NCBI GenBank assembly: GCA_012934845.2
Contig: WNNJ02001233.1
Coordinates: 30,407 to 94,406, forward strand
Length of the DNA: 64,000 bases
Origin: Pomphorhynchus laevis
Lineage: Eukaryota > Acanthocephala > Palaeacanthocephala > Echinorhynchida > Pomphorhynchidae
Reading direction: 5' to 3'
The position numbers were made by a program, and so were the translations under genes. Shown here in pieces: positions 10,278-22,159 of this stretch (position 1 is its first letter; every line of letters starts with the position of its first letter). The notes under the pieces were generated by a model. The model ran no database searches and was not told where the DNA came from. It saw only the letters and a program-made list of their open reading frames with translations.

Positions 10278-13200
10278 ATGCCTAAAGGACGTCCTGACAG
10301 TGTATTGAAATGCTGCAATTGCAATGGACAGGCTGCAAAATGCAAAAACTGCAAATGTGTTAAGGCCGGTTGAAAATGCACAACATGTAGAGTGGGCGGA
10401 TGTATCAATAAGACGAATATAAAGTACATCGTCCGATGTATGTATTTTAACAGGAATTCCCGAAAATAATATATACAGAAACGCTATAGAATCAGAATCT
10501 TCGCAAAGAAATGCATATCAAAATCATGCAAACAGAACAGTAATTACTTATGCTTCTCAGATTGTATCTGTGAATAATGGAATTTCTAATAACTTAGAAA
10601 TTTGTAATATTGAGGGAATATATCAAGTGGTTATTCAATGGAAGCCAAATATCATGGTGCTCCCTCGATATTCTGCAAGTAATACTATAATTGATACTAT
10701 CGCAAACTTCTATTTCGATGTTGCACGAAAAAATAATAATGAGAACTCTGTTCTTAAGTCTGCTACAGTTTTTTACAATGCGTTCTCCAAAGAATTCCAT
10801 CGAAAAAAGTTAACGTGATTCGAAAAACATTAGAGAACAGACTGGCTTTGTGGTCAACAAAAAAATATAAAGAGCATTTTGACGAGGCCAATTACCTACA
10901 AGTAGCTTTTAGTGAACCTAGAAAAATTCACATATGACGGATTTGAAAAAGAATTATGTTAGACTAATGTTACGAGGGAAAGTTGCTGCAAGTTCCGCGA
11001 TTCTTGATAACAATGATTCGTCAGGTCCGCTAGGCCCTAATGTTATGGTTGGATCTTCATCTGTCAAAGAAGTGCTTGAAAATCTACACCCTATCCCAGA
11101 AAATCTACATCCTGATTCTCTTCTGTCATCACCAATTCATGAAGCGATCACACATCACTCTGTACGCTTCACGCAAATTGACGAAGACGCTATCATCAAA
11201 GCTTGTAAAAAGACTAACGGAAGTGCAGGACCGTCAGGATGTGATTCGAACCTATGGAAATTCATACTCACAGGCTTCGAAAATCATTCACGTAACCTTG
11301 CCAGGGCTTTGGCTGAATTCACAATTCGATTAACTACTGATAAAATCCCTCCTGATGTTATTGATGCGTTTACGACATGTAGGCTTGTCGCTATCCCTAA
11401 GAAATCTGGGGGCATAAGATCGATAGGAGTGTGTGAAGTTACGAGACGCATAGTATGTAAAGCCATACTTGAAGTGGTAAAATTCGACTTGCAAGACGTG
11501 GCTGGAAAGAGTCAACTGGCAGCATCACAACGTGGCGGAATTGAGTTTGCTATTCATTCCGTCAAATCCGCATTTATGTCGAATAAACAACGCTGTGTTC
11601 TTGTCGTGGATGCTTCTAATGCATTTAACTCTTTAAATCGACAAGCTGCTATTCACAATAACAATACATTTGTCCTTCGTTGGCTTGTGTTCTTGCAAAC
11701 ACTTACAGAACTGACGCTCAACTAGTGCTTGGCGGTACAAGCATATTTTCTCGAGAGGGGTTCACACAAGGGGACCCCTTAGCTATGGCGGCTTTCTCCA
11801 TGGCATCACTTCCGTTGATCAACAAATTTAAAAACAGTGTTCCCAGCATCACACAAGTTTGGTTTGCGGATGATGCAAACTTTGTCCGTACTATTGACGA
11901 GTTAAATATGGTATGGAATGTATTGAAAAGCGATGGACCTCAATACGGATATTTCGTTAACGCTAAGAAAACACAACTGCTTACTCATCCATCTGAAATG
12001 AAGCAAGCATGTCCATTGAAAGAAATTGGAATATCATCGGATGGTATTATGATACTTGGCATTCCTATAGGCACTACCGAGTATGTAGATTCGGTTGCAC
12101 TTGATAAATCTCAAAGTTGGACTCGTCTACTTGATCGTTTAGTAGAAATAGCCAAAGTTGATCCACATGTATCTTATATCGGTCTTACAAAATCAGTACA
12201 ATGGAAATGGACTCACTTTTTCAGAAATACAACATTTAAATGCGGGCATTTGTCAACGCTGTTGACCATACTAAAAGACAAGCTTTTACCATCTTTAACA
12301 AGTCGAACCTTGAATCATGATTGGTGGACAATATTGACCTCACCTCTTAAACTAGGAGGTCTAGGCGTATTAGACCCCATTTTCACATCCACACTGGAGT
12401 ATGAAAACGCACAACTAATCTGTAATACTTATGATTCTGAATATACAGGAGAAACTCTGCGACAAGTACAAGCAGATGTTATAAAAAGTATTTCTTGTCA
12501 ACGAATTAATGTTTACAAGAACCGTTTAATTGATGTCAAACAAAGGGCTCAACAAGCAGTATTGAATGCAATTAACCATGCTACTCAGAATTGCGCTTCA
12601 TCATGGCTAAGTGCGCTTCCTCTAGCCGTTGATAACTTTCATCTCCATTCTTATGAATTTAGGGATGCCATATGTTCCAGATATGGATGGAATCCACCAG
12701 ATCTAAACAAAAAAACATGTATATGCGGTACAACAAATGGCATTATTCACGCATTATCATGTAAACGCGGTGGTGTACCAATAATCCGTCACAACGATAT
12801 TCGGAACACGATCGCTTATGCATTATCAGAGATATGCCACGGCGTCGAAGTCGAACCAACTTTGCAAAAGATTCCAGACAGCTTAGAATTCATGAATAAT
12901 TCAACAACGAAAAATAACAATGCGCGCCTAGACATTTCATGTTATGGACTACAGGACAATCGATATGAGCGGACGTTTTTTGACGTCAATGTTTTTTCAG
13001 TACATGCTCCGTCATATGCCAGCAGTTCGCCTCTCGCCGCCTTTGAATATAATGAAAATCGCAAAAACAGCAAATACAATGAAAGAATTGTCAGTGTGGA
13101 AGAAAGCAAGTTTATACCATTAATTTTTTCATCATCAGGAGGAGTTGGACCGCGAGCTCTTAAGCTACTCAAGGACATTGCCTCGATATCATCGAGGTTA

Positions 13201-13344
13201 AAATCAGAAAAATATAGTGATGTGTTGGTTCACCTTAAACGCAAGATTAGCTTCTCGATTGCACGTGCTTCTTCACTATGTCTGCGAATGCCGCGATCAA
13301 GTAGAAGACATCCAATCATTCCTGACAATAAATCTCATTTATAG
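10278..13344 (+). pseudogene. CRR-3: full-length RT / restriction-like endonuclease with lesions
   Basis: ATG 10278 starts MPKGRPDSVLKCCNCNG, the family N-terminus with the cysteine cluster, but an in-frame TGA (about 10371) cuts it in the cluster. Further frame changes lie near 10440-10570, 10815-10930 and 11660. From 11680 to 13344 the frame is intact: GFTQGDPLAMAAF, WFADDANFV (the RT box as FADD), GASSWL-like CASSWL, CICG-x-HALSC, RHN, ARLDISCYGL, ERTFFDVNVF and KYNER. The stop codon TAG overlaps the 3' tag GGCCCGTTTACGGGAACC. Leader, body and tag are all present, so this was an intact unit. Confidence 0.8.
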
Positions 13345-13361
13345 GCCCGTTTACGGGAACC
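13344..13361 (+). promoter_or_regulatory. CRR 3' tag (CRR-3)
   Basis: GGCCCGTTTACGGGAACC directly overlaps the CRR-3 stop codon. Compared with GGCCCATTTGCGGGTAACC it has A-to-G and G-to-A changes at the two ends of the loop (CCCGTTTACGGG). These make the stem longer: CCCG/CGGG can pair. This supports a structured element. Confidence 0.65.
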
Positions 13362-13419
13362 TAATTTCTGTAAATTAACTTTTCTTTAAAAAATAAAAAT
13401 AATAAAAAAAATTATTTTT

Positions 13420-13456
13420 GACCTTAAAAAAATTTGGTTTCTAATAAACATACATT
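13420..13456 (+). promoter_or_regulatory. CRR 5' leader (CRR-4)
   Basis: GACCTTAAAAAAATTTGG followed by TTTCTAATAAACATACA, 45 bases upstream of ATG 13501. It begins only about 58 bases after the CRR-3 tag, across an A-rich bridge (AATAAAAAAAATTATTTTT), so the two elements are joined head to tail. Confidence 0.65.
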
Positions 13457-13500
13457 CCAGATTACAGTAAAGAAGAGAAAAAGAATAATCAACTTTCAAT

Positions 13501-16436
13501 ATGCCAAAGGGAAAGCCAGCCATTTACATGAAGTGCTGTTCGTGCAACGGATCCAGCGCAAAGTGTAAGGGATGCAAATGCGCACGAAATCACAAGAGAT
13601 ACATAAACTGTGCTGCTCTCAAATGCGAAAATCGTACTTCGAGTGATCTCATTTTTGAGAACCCTAACTCGGAAAATAACAACATTTCGCCGCCAACAAT
13701 TCCAACCACAATTAAATCACATTGCACAATTCCGACAATTTATGAGGATGTAATCAAATGGATCCCGAACCTATGCCGTCTACAAAAGTGCAATGCATCT
13801 CGAGATTTTATAAATGAGCTAGCAAGAATATATACAGATTCTTGCGCCGGATCTGATACAATAATGACAGCGATTGTCTTGGGACATTTGATTTTACAAC
13901 GTACAAAGCGTAATGATCGCAAAACAGTTTGCATGTCTATTGCACGGAGAATAAGGCTATGGTCTGATGGGCTCTATGAAGAATTGTTCAATGAGGCGTC
14001 TTTTCTCCAGGGTCAACGCTCCTCACGAAAAGATGATCGAACCTCCTGCGATTGGAAAAAGAGTTTCGTAAACCAAGTCAGATCTGGGAAATTGTCCTCG
14101 GCTATGAGGTCTCTTAACGTTTCAAAACACACCGGCAGTTTACTTCGACCCGATGATAAAATAGGCTCAAAGACAGTGCTTCAACTACTTCAAGACAAAC
14201 ACCCGCGCGCTAAAGAAGCTGACCCCGATGTCACACTAAGTGAGGATGCGTTTCATGGCTCTGAGTTTCACCCATCTTTGTTTGATGATATTGATGCAGA
14301 TACAATCGTTGCTACAAGTAAACTCATCAAAGGCGGCGCTGGACCATCTGGACTTGATGCTCAGGCATTGTACACGATGCTAAACGGATGCTTGCGGATG
14401 CACTCGCTCTGTTTGCTCGACATTTAGCTACACAAAACTCACCCCTTGAATCGATGCGGGCGCTTACTTCTAGTCGTCTAATTGCCTTGAGTAAGGTGAA
14501 TAGTGTACGACCAATATGTGTTGGTCATGTCAGTCGCCGCATAATGTCAAAGGCAATTCTTACGATCGCTAAACCCCAATTACAAAAAGTATGTGGAAAC
14601 CTTCAGGCTTGCTCAGGTACGAGTTCTGGCACCGAATGCGTGATACACTCGATACGTTCAGTTCTGCAGAAAGAACCGACTCATGTTCTGTTGACAATTG
14701 ATGCAGACAATGCTTTCAACCGCATAAATAGACGTCTAGCACTCAAAAATATGTCGCATATATGCCCAGCACTATCAAATACACTTCATAACTTATATCG
14801 TAATAATCCTGAGATAATAATCAGCAATGAAACAATGCAATGCCGGGAGGGATTTACTCATGGTGATGTACTGGTCATAGCAGCTTTTGCTGCCGCAACG
14901 CTACCAATGATTCACAAAGTCAGGGGCAAGTTTCCCATGATGCGCCAATACTGGTATGCTGATGATGGCAATTTTATTGGTTGCCCAGAAGATGTGAACT
15001 CTGCATATGCTTTTTTAGCTGACATCGGTGCAAAATATGGATTTCATATTAATCCGAAGAAATGCAAGGCCTTTGTCAACGGCTTCACTCAACAAAGAAT
15101 ATATGAATTGTTCCACTCATCAGGGGTTGAAATCATAAATGATGGTGTGTCTGTTCTTGGCGCTCCTATTGGTACTGAAGAGTTCGTCTCATGATTTTTT
15201 TGTTCGAAGGTATCGGAGATTCAACACAAGCTTAAGCAAGTATGCCAGATAGGCGAGTCTGATCTGCAGACATTTTATGCATGCTTAACCAAATCACTTC
15301 AACACAATTGGACTTATGTGCAACGTACTTGCTCATGTGACTTTCTCTGGTTCAAGAAACTAAAGGATGAACTGCGCTCTCAAATAGACAGCTTATTCAT
15401 GATCGATTCCATACCGATTAACATATTGTGGGAGCTAGTCAGACTGTCAGTGAGTTTGGGCGGATTAGGTATATTTGACCCATGTAACTCTGTGAAGACG
15501 AACTATGATAGGTCGCTTACTTTCTGCCAACCTTTTGTAAACAATCTGGATTTCAAAGTTATTTTGGAACAACAATCAATTTGCCGATCAACGTTTTCAC
15601 AGTCAAATAAAGCCCAGTTCCAATTACACAAACAGTCAATCTACTCTGAACTGAACGAGCACTTACAAAACGCATTGGATCATGCAACAGTTAGCGGCGC
15701 TTCTGCCTGGCTCACGGCTTATCCCTCGAACTCGAATGGCGCAGTACTGAATAACACAGTATTTAAAGACGCTATTGCCGCTAGGTACGGACAGATCGTC
15801 AGAGACGTTCCCAAAAATTGCTCATGTGGTCAACGGAATTCCTTATCTCATGCTCTGTCATGTAAACATGGTTACCTCCCGACCGTCAGACATAATTGTG
15901 TACGTGATTATGTTGCTAAAGAAATTACAAAAGTATCATCCGGCGTGCAGATCGAGCCATCACTTCAACCACTCAATTCACATGTCACCTTTCAAGCATC
16001 GAGTACAACTACGGACAGGTGTTTTCGCCTAGACACAGTATGTAATGGTCTTTTTGGAGGTACTACCCAGCGCACTTTCTTGGATATATGTATATTTAAC
16101 ATACATGCGCCCTCAAATGCCTCCAGATCATCAATTTCATCGTTTGATTTCCATCAAGCACGAAAAATAGCAAAATACGAAGAAAGAATTCGCGAAATTA
16201 AACATTCAATTTTATTGCCATTCATTTTGTCATGCTCGTCAGGTATTGGTGTCGATGCTAACCGTTGTCTCCAAGGTATTGCACGTAAGCTAGCTCTGAA
16301 AAACTACAGCTCATACACCGCCGAAATTGCAAGGTTACGAAGAACAATTGGTTGTATCGTCATGAGTGGCATATCTATGAGCCTCAGATCACCTCGCTCC
16401 ACACTGTTGCAACCGGTCTCAATGTCAAGATCTTGA
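13501..16436 (+). pseudogene. CRR-4: full-length RT / restriction-like endonuclease with two lesions
   Basis: Starts MPKGKPAIYMKCCSCNG with the cysteine cluster (CxGCKCARN). The first frame (13501-14427) runs through YEDVIKWIPN to GPSGLDAQAL; a frameshift near 14370-14390 moves to 14388-15194, which has LTIDADNAFN, GFTHGDV and YADDGNFIG. An in-frame TGA lies at 15192-15194, after which the same frame continues to 16436 with GASAWL, CSCGQ-x-HALSC, RHN, RLDTVCNGLFGG, RTFLDICIFN and KYEER. Catalytic residues of both domains are present. The copy has no 3' tag; about 100 bp of nondescript sequence follows. Confidence 0.8.
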
Positions 16437-16883
16437 TCCTAATGACTGATAATTTGACAGTGTTTTCATTTTCTTGGACAATTTTACAATTTTACAATGT
16501 TTTAAGGCCCAAAAATATTATTTAATAACAATAAGACTTATAACCAGCACAAACTTAGCCACTGCCAGAGCCAAAAGAGCTGATATCGTCATATTATTCG
16601 AGGATGCGGAAAATATTTTACAGTTCGCTAGTTTGAAGGGCGCATCCAGCTGGTTAACAATTCGTCCACTATCGTTTAAATCATTCCACCTGTCACATCA
16701 TGAATTTCAAGATGCTGTCGCAGCACGGTATGGATGGACACCAAACGACATATCGGGTATATGCATCTGTGGATTAGAGATAATAATACAATAATTTATT
16801 TAACGTGGCAAATGCGTGCAAAATGCACGCTTACATGACCACTAACAAACAAAAAAAGAACATCAAAGGTCACAGGTAATTAG

Positions 16884-19878
16884 TTAATTGTTGAAATGGA
16901 ATTGGATTTGGCGTTTGAAGTACGGCATAGATGTTGATTGGCGGATATGAATAGGCAGTTGATTCCACAAGAGAGGAGCAGCCACAACGAAGGAGCGGAA
17001 GCCAAAAGAGGTAGAGTAGATTGGGACATGTAAAAGAAGGGAATTACGGGAACGCAGAGCACAATACACAGTACGAGAATTGTCGAGAAAAGGAAGGTTG
17101 AGAAATGAAGGGGTATGAGAAGTTATAAGGCGAAAAGCAATGATAAGAAGACGAATTTGAACAGGACAAAAAATTGTAGGCCAATCAAGAGAAACAAGAT
17201 AGTGGAATGTATGATCAAAACGACGAAGACGGAGGAGAACTCGGACAGCAGCGTTGATGATGCGTTGTAAGGGAAGAAGAGTGGATTTAGGTGAGTTGGA
17301 AAATAGATTAAGACAGTAATCAAGTCTTGAGAAAAGAAGAGAAGATATGAGAGTCATCCAAGAAGGGAAATCGATCAATCTACGAACTTGACGGAGATTG
17401 CGGAGTATCAAGGTAGATGAGCGTACTTTATCACTAACGAAATGTTTAAGTGAAAGTCGGTTGTCAAAATGAAAGCCTAGGAAAACGAGATTATGAACGA
17501 TACGAAGAATTGTAGAATTTAGTGATACGGAAGGAGGTTCTACGCCGAAGCTTCGAGGTAGGATCCACATAATTTTAGATTTATCAGGATTCAGAGAAAG
17601 GCGAAGGGAAGAAAGATGATTGGAAATTGAGACAAGACAGCTGGAAACAGAAACACTAAGATCATGAATACGATAAGCAGGTGCGTGAGCATAGATGAGA
17701 ATGTCATCAGCATATTGCATAACATGGAAGTTAAATTTATGAGAAATCGAAGACAAGTTACCGAGAAGAAGAGAGAAAAGCATAGGGCCTAATACGGAGC
17801 CTTGTGGAACACCGGTCGGGATGGATGAAGGATGGGAGAGAGAAGAGTTAGAATAGACGCGAAATGTACGGTTTGATAGATATGAAGAAAACCATGATAC
17901 AGTGGGTAAAGATAAGCCATAATCATGACGACGGCGATGTAGAAGAATCGAGAGATCGACGATGTCAAAAGCAGACCATAGATCAAGAGAAACTATGACA
18001 CTACATAATTTATGATCGCGCGAGATGAGTAAGTCATTATAAACTTTAAGACAGGCAATTTCAGTAGAGTGATTAGAGCGAAAAGCGGCTTGGAAGGGAG
18101 GAAACAAGTTAGAGGAAAAGAGATATGTATTAACTTGCTTGAGAACGAGACGCTCAAGGAGTTTAGAGAGGGTTGGGAGAAGTGAGATTGGACGGTACGA
18201 AGATGGTAGTGAGGAGTCGAGAGATTGCTTTTTGATGAGAGGACGAACAGTGGCGCATTTCCAGATGGAAGGAAATGTACGGCTACGGATGGACGAGTTG
18301 AACAATGTGGTTAGGAAGGGTGAGATACAGGGGCAGATATTTTTAAGCAAGTGAGTTGGAATTGGGTCAGAAGGAGAGGTTTTATTAGGTAATGACAGCA
18401 GAACCGAAGAAACTTCATCAGACGAAACGGGAAGAAGGTGGAATAGTTCTGGGAGGGAAGTTTTTAAAGAGAAGAGTGGGTACAAGGAGGCTACGGGTAG
18501 TAGGGAAAGTAAATTAGATAGCTTAGTTTGTAGATAAGAAGAAAATTCATCAGGATTTATATTACAAGAAGTAGATGATCGTGAAAGAATTGAGTTTAAG
18601 ATTTTCTAATGAGATTTAGAGTTGGAAGATGACTCGAGTTGATTTCGCCAAAAGATAGTACGTTTAGTACGTATAAGAATAAGATGTGAACGGCGTAGAG
18701 AAAAGTAGGAATCACGGAGATTTGGAGGGAGTGAGTTGGGAGAACGTTTAAGAAAGCGATTATACACACGAAAAGAGTGACGGAGTCGACGCTTAGAAAG
18801 ACTACAGTCAGAATCGAACCAGGGAGCATGGCGCAAGCGCTGAGAGCATTGGAGTCGACTAGGCAGAAGTTTATTGATGATAGACATAAGTTCAGAATCA
18901 AACAGAATGCAGAGATCATCGGGAGAGATAGTTAAGAGGAAGTGAAAAGAGTGAAGAATTGAGTAAGGCTGTGCAGAGAATAGGGATATCGAGAAGTTTC
19001 CAGGGTCGACTTGGTGTGGATATTGGTGGAGGCGGAGAAGGAGGATGGGGACGAGTAAGAGTAAGAGTGACAAGGAAATGATCGGACAAACCAGGATCAG
19101 TAATTGACAAGGAGGTATAGTCATTGAAGCAGTTAGGAACAGCAATGATGTCGAGAGCACCACCGAGAATATGAGTTGGGCTTGTTGAAAGTAATTTATA
19201 GTTAAAATCAGAAAAAAGATTAGTTAAAGTGATAGAGTCAGAGTCAGCCGGGCGATCAAGACGAATGTTAAAGTCATCGAGAACAAAAGAAGGAGTATAA
19301 GACAATGAACAGTGAGACATAAGATCTGCAAGGTCGTTAAAGAAGATACGTGAGGGGGCAACTGAACCTGGACGGTATACAATCACAAGTTCCAGAGGGA
19401 AAGGAGTTGATAATCTGCATATGAGTAATTCGAACGAGGTGTAACGGATGTTAACGTTAATTTTACGTAAAGACATTGGGTGACGAGCAATGGCAACTAT
19501 ACCGCCATGGTTAAAAGCAGTAGATGTATGAGAGGCAATTGGACGAGCTGATTCAACTAAAGAACAACCAGAGCGACATAGACGACGAATAGCAAGATCG
19601 TCGGAGTCACAATGCCAGGATTCGGTAATGCAGAGAATATCGATAGATAATTGATCGAAGATATCAAGGAGCATATCAGCTTTATGAAGAATGGAGCGAG
19701 TGTTGAATAGACTAAGACGAAAAGTATGCTTAGGAGCGAGATCGACTAGCGAAGAAGACAAGAGGAGAGATGGGACGCCATCGAATTTTTGGCCTTGTGT
19801 GTACAACGTGAAAATTTCTATTGATTTGACGTATAGATAAGGATGACTCGCCGTTTGTTTCACGTCGATGTTTCTCAA
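16884..19878 (-). pseudogene. L2-A ORF2: apurinic-type endonuclease plus reverse transcriptase
   Basis: EN part (19878-18990): FNTRSILHK, ITESWH, VIVYRPG, a DDFNIRLD block where relatives have GDxN, HILGGALDII and SDHFLV. A frameshift near 18990-19000 moves to another frame (19163-18606) with WFDSDCS and the RRLRHSFR linker. An in-frame TAG at about 18606 stands where L2-B has tryptophan (KWKTLNS), i.e. TGG to TAG. The RT (18485-16884) is open: SYRPISLLPTLSKLLE, GVPQGSVLGP, QYADDILIY, FLGFHFD, LDYCLNLF and a C-terminal PLLWNQLP. Non-functional through one frameshift and one stop, but otherwise complete. Confidence 0.85.
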
Positions 19879-20056
19879 TGCGAGCTAAATTGAGCTGGGC
19901 AATATCAGAAGGGGAGCGGTCAAGGAAAGATACGACTAGTAGACGAAGTGGTAAGAAGTTTAAAACGTTGGGAAAGTACCAAGGATGCATGTGAACTATG
20001 TCGAAAAACAATCTTTAGGAGTGGAGGACTGAGATGATTGGATTTAGTGGATTTGT

Positions 20057-21124
20057 TTAAACGAATAAAGGAACAGGAGCGATATATTTGAAACAGCATG
20101 GATTATCATCAGTAAGAATTGTTTCGAGGATAGACCTGAAAGCAGATACATAATCATCGAGGCGACATTGAAGAGAAGCAGATTCGGAAACCTTTAAATT
20201 AGATATGATAATGCATCGATCGCGCGAAGGAAAACGATTACGTAGTGGTGGACTGAAAGACCTGGTAGCAGTAGAGGCAGAACAGCAGATAAACGTGGGA
20301 ATGACAGGGGTGCTAAGTGAAGATTTAAGATAGTTTGGAGCATGTGTGACAGGAGTGGAGTGTTGAATCGGTTGATCGGAGATGTTACTGGAGATGATTT
20401 TGACGGAAGGATGTAAATTATTGATAGGTGATACGGTTGGAGCATGTGTGACAGAAGTGGATTGTTGAATAGGTTGAACGGAGATGTTACTGGAGATAAT
20501 TTTGACAGAAGGATGTAAATTATTGAGAAGTGATACGGTAGAGGTAGAGTAAGGAGTACGTGAAGAGAAGAAAGAAGTATGATATGTATTTAGATGTGGG
20601 GATGAATTGGAAAAATGAGGTACGAGATGAAGGCCTTTACTGTTTGCATTGTTAGGAAGATGAAGATTACGGGAAGTTTTATCCGTAGTTAAAGGAGGAG
20701 TGTGTGTGTGAGAAGTTTCAAGAACGGGTTTCATAGATGACGAAGAAGTTAGTAAGCAAACGGATGACGACGATAGATTGGAAGATATGTTGTCGTTTGT
20801 TGATATTCCATGTATAACAGTGGTCTGAGTCGACTGAGAGATATCATCAAGTTTATTTATTGAGCACAAGTCTGTTTTGTTAGCCTTTAGAACGTCTCCA
20901 CTATTTGAGTGGTCATTCTTCATTAGCTTACCTACGAGGGCAGCACAACAGAAGCCGCAGAGGAAATTCCGATTTAAAACGTTGTCCTCGTCAGTGAAAG
21001 GAATGGCAACGTGAGTCCAAACATTGCAGTTCTTGTTGTCGCATCCAATTTGCTTTCCGATATAAGCTTCCTTGACGGACTTGAGTTGCTGGCCGACATT
21101 TTTAGTTAGCTTTCTCTTTGTCAT
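20057..21124 (-). CDS. L2-A ORF1: zinc-finger RNA-binding-type protein
   Basis: An intact 355-residue ORF upstream of ORF2. Near the N-terminus a CxxxxC-x3-WxH ... CxxC arrangement (residues about 28-61; GCDNKNCNVWTH and LCGFCCA) resembles the PHD-like finger of many CR1/L2 ORF1 proteins, which package element RNA. The middle is low-complexity Ser/Thr-rich. Two tandem copies of a ~33-residue unit (NNLHPSVKIISSNIS followed by QPIQ and VTHAP) are encoded by a ~102-bp direct repeat at 20340-20540. The function is inferred from position and the finger; no esterase or RRM domain is obvious. Confidence 0.65.
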   Translation of the reverse strand: MTKRKLTKNVGQQLKSVKEAYIGKQIGCDNKNCNVWTHVAIPFTDEDNVLNRNFLCGFCCAALVGKLMKNDHSNSGDVLKANKTDLCSINKLDDISQSTQTTVIHGISTNDNISSNLSSSSVCLLTSSSSMKPVLETSHTHTPPLTTDKTSRNLHLPNNANSKGLHLVPHFSNSSPHLNTYHTSFFSSRTPYSTSTVSLLNNLHPSVKIISSNISVQPIQQSTSVTHAPTVSPINNLHPSVKIISSNISDQPIQHSTPVTHAPNYLKSSLSTPVIPTFICCSASTATRSFSPPLRNRFPSRDRCIIISNLKVSESASLQCRLDDYVSAFRSILETILTDDNPCCFKYIAPVPLFV

Positions 21125-21419
21125 AATTAAATGTTAATAAGTTAGTTATAATCAAGAATGTTTAAACTCCGTTAGTCTGCAAGTCGTTAGTTGCAAGTAG
21201 CGAGCGGATGTCGTCGATGGTTGTCGATGGTTGTCGATAATTGTCAAGCGGATGGTTGTCGATGGTTGTCGTTAGTTGTCGTCGAAGGTTGTCGTTGGTT
21301 GTCGTCGAAGATTGTAGTTTGATTGTTTTACAATCTTGGTGGACAAGATTTTCCGCGAGCGAAGCGAGCAAAACTGAAATCTGGAATGTAAGAGTTTTAA
21401 TAACCAAGACTTATTATTA
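21125..21419 (-). promoter_or_regulatory. L2-A 5' UTR with GTTGTCG repeats
   Basis: Between the ORF1 start and the 5' junction, the + strand shows about a dozen irregular GTTGTCG / GATGGTTGTCG units (21205-21320). Repeated motifs in LINE 5' UTRs often hold the internal promoter; that role here is inferred. The 5' junction abuts AGAGAT of CRR-5. Confidence 0.55.
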
Positions 21420-22076
21420 AGAGATGTCTTGCTGTCATGCGTTATCGTGTCGTAGAGGTTCCTTGACAATAATTAGACATAACGAGATACGAGATACACT
21501 ATCTAGATATTTGTCCACTGCATGTAGCTGTGTTGCCTTGGAACCGTGCCTGTCAGCAGTACCCGAATGCTACAACTTTTTGACCAGTACGACAACTCGC
21601 ACACCTGAAGCTCGAGCAGATATTGTGTGCAATGGACTTTTTGGAACTAGGATGGAGCGAACGTTCATCGACGTTTGTATCTTCAATAATCTTGCACCAT
21701 CCTATACCATTAAGTCACCATCCGCTGCATTTGAATATCACGAAAGCAGAAAGCGAGCGAAATACGAAGAACGAATTATTGATATTGAAAATGCATCCTT
21801 TTCTCCATTCGTAGTTTCGACCAACGGCGCTATTGGACCGGCAGCGTCTGCTTTGCTGAAGAACTTAGCTAGAAAAATATCAGATAAAAAAGGAACAGAC
21901 TATAGTGATGAGATGAGCGCTTTGCGCACATCAATCGGCATATCTTCGGCTAGAATGGTATCGGCTTGCTTAAGAGCATCAAGATCAAAGATCCTGCGCC
22001 ATTCTGGCAACATTCCAATACGGAGACGGTAATTACATCAAATGAATACTTATTTTAATTTTGTTTGTTTTAAATG

Positions 22077-22095
22077 AGCCCATTTGCGGGATACC
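22077..22095 (+). promoter_or_regulatory. CRR 3' tag (CRR-5)
   Basis: AGCCCATTTGCGGGATACC, 45 bases after the CRR-5 stop codon, followed by TTGAATGTAATTTTTG and then an A-rich bridge with AAAAAAATTATTTAATAA. The next element (CRR-7) begins about 75 bases later. Confidence 0.65.
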
Positions 22096-22159
22096 TTGAA
22101 TGTAATTTTTGAAATAAATCAGGTATATATTAAAAAAATTATTTAATAATAATAACATA

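Larger units (their letters stand above)
16782..21419 (-). mobile_element. L2-A: near-complete L2/CR1-like LINE
   Basis: A 4.6-kb element on the - strand inserted in CRR-5, with a repeat-rich 5' UTR, ORF1, an EN-RT ORF2 and a 3' UTR ending in a TATTGTATTATTAT microsatellite-like end, as L2/CR1 LINEs usually have. The 3' UTR (16795-16860; TTATTTAACGTGGCAAA and TGCACGCTTACATGACCAC) recurs at 38160-38220 in L2-C, showing a family. It carries few lesions, so it is younger than its CRR host. Confidence 0.85.
16558..22032 (+). pseudogene. CRR-5: nuclease-domain fragment split by an L2-like insertion
   Basis: Two exactly complementary halves. 16558-16781 encodes ILQFASLKGASSWL and ends GICICGLE; 21420-22032 resumes MSCCHALSCRRG, RHNEIRD, ARADIVCNGLFG, MERTFIDVCIFN and KYEERI. 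Joined, the zinc knuckle reads CxCG...HALSC as in sister copies, so the break is the insertion point of the element at 16782-21419. AGAGAT occurs on both sides (16776-16781, 21420-21425) as a target-site duplication. The RT half is missing (5' truncation). The 3' part after the insertion is intact to its stop, and a 3' tag follows at 22077. Confidence 0.85.
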
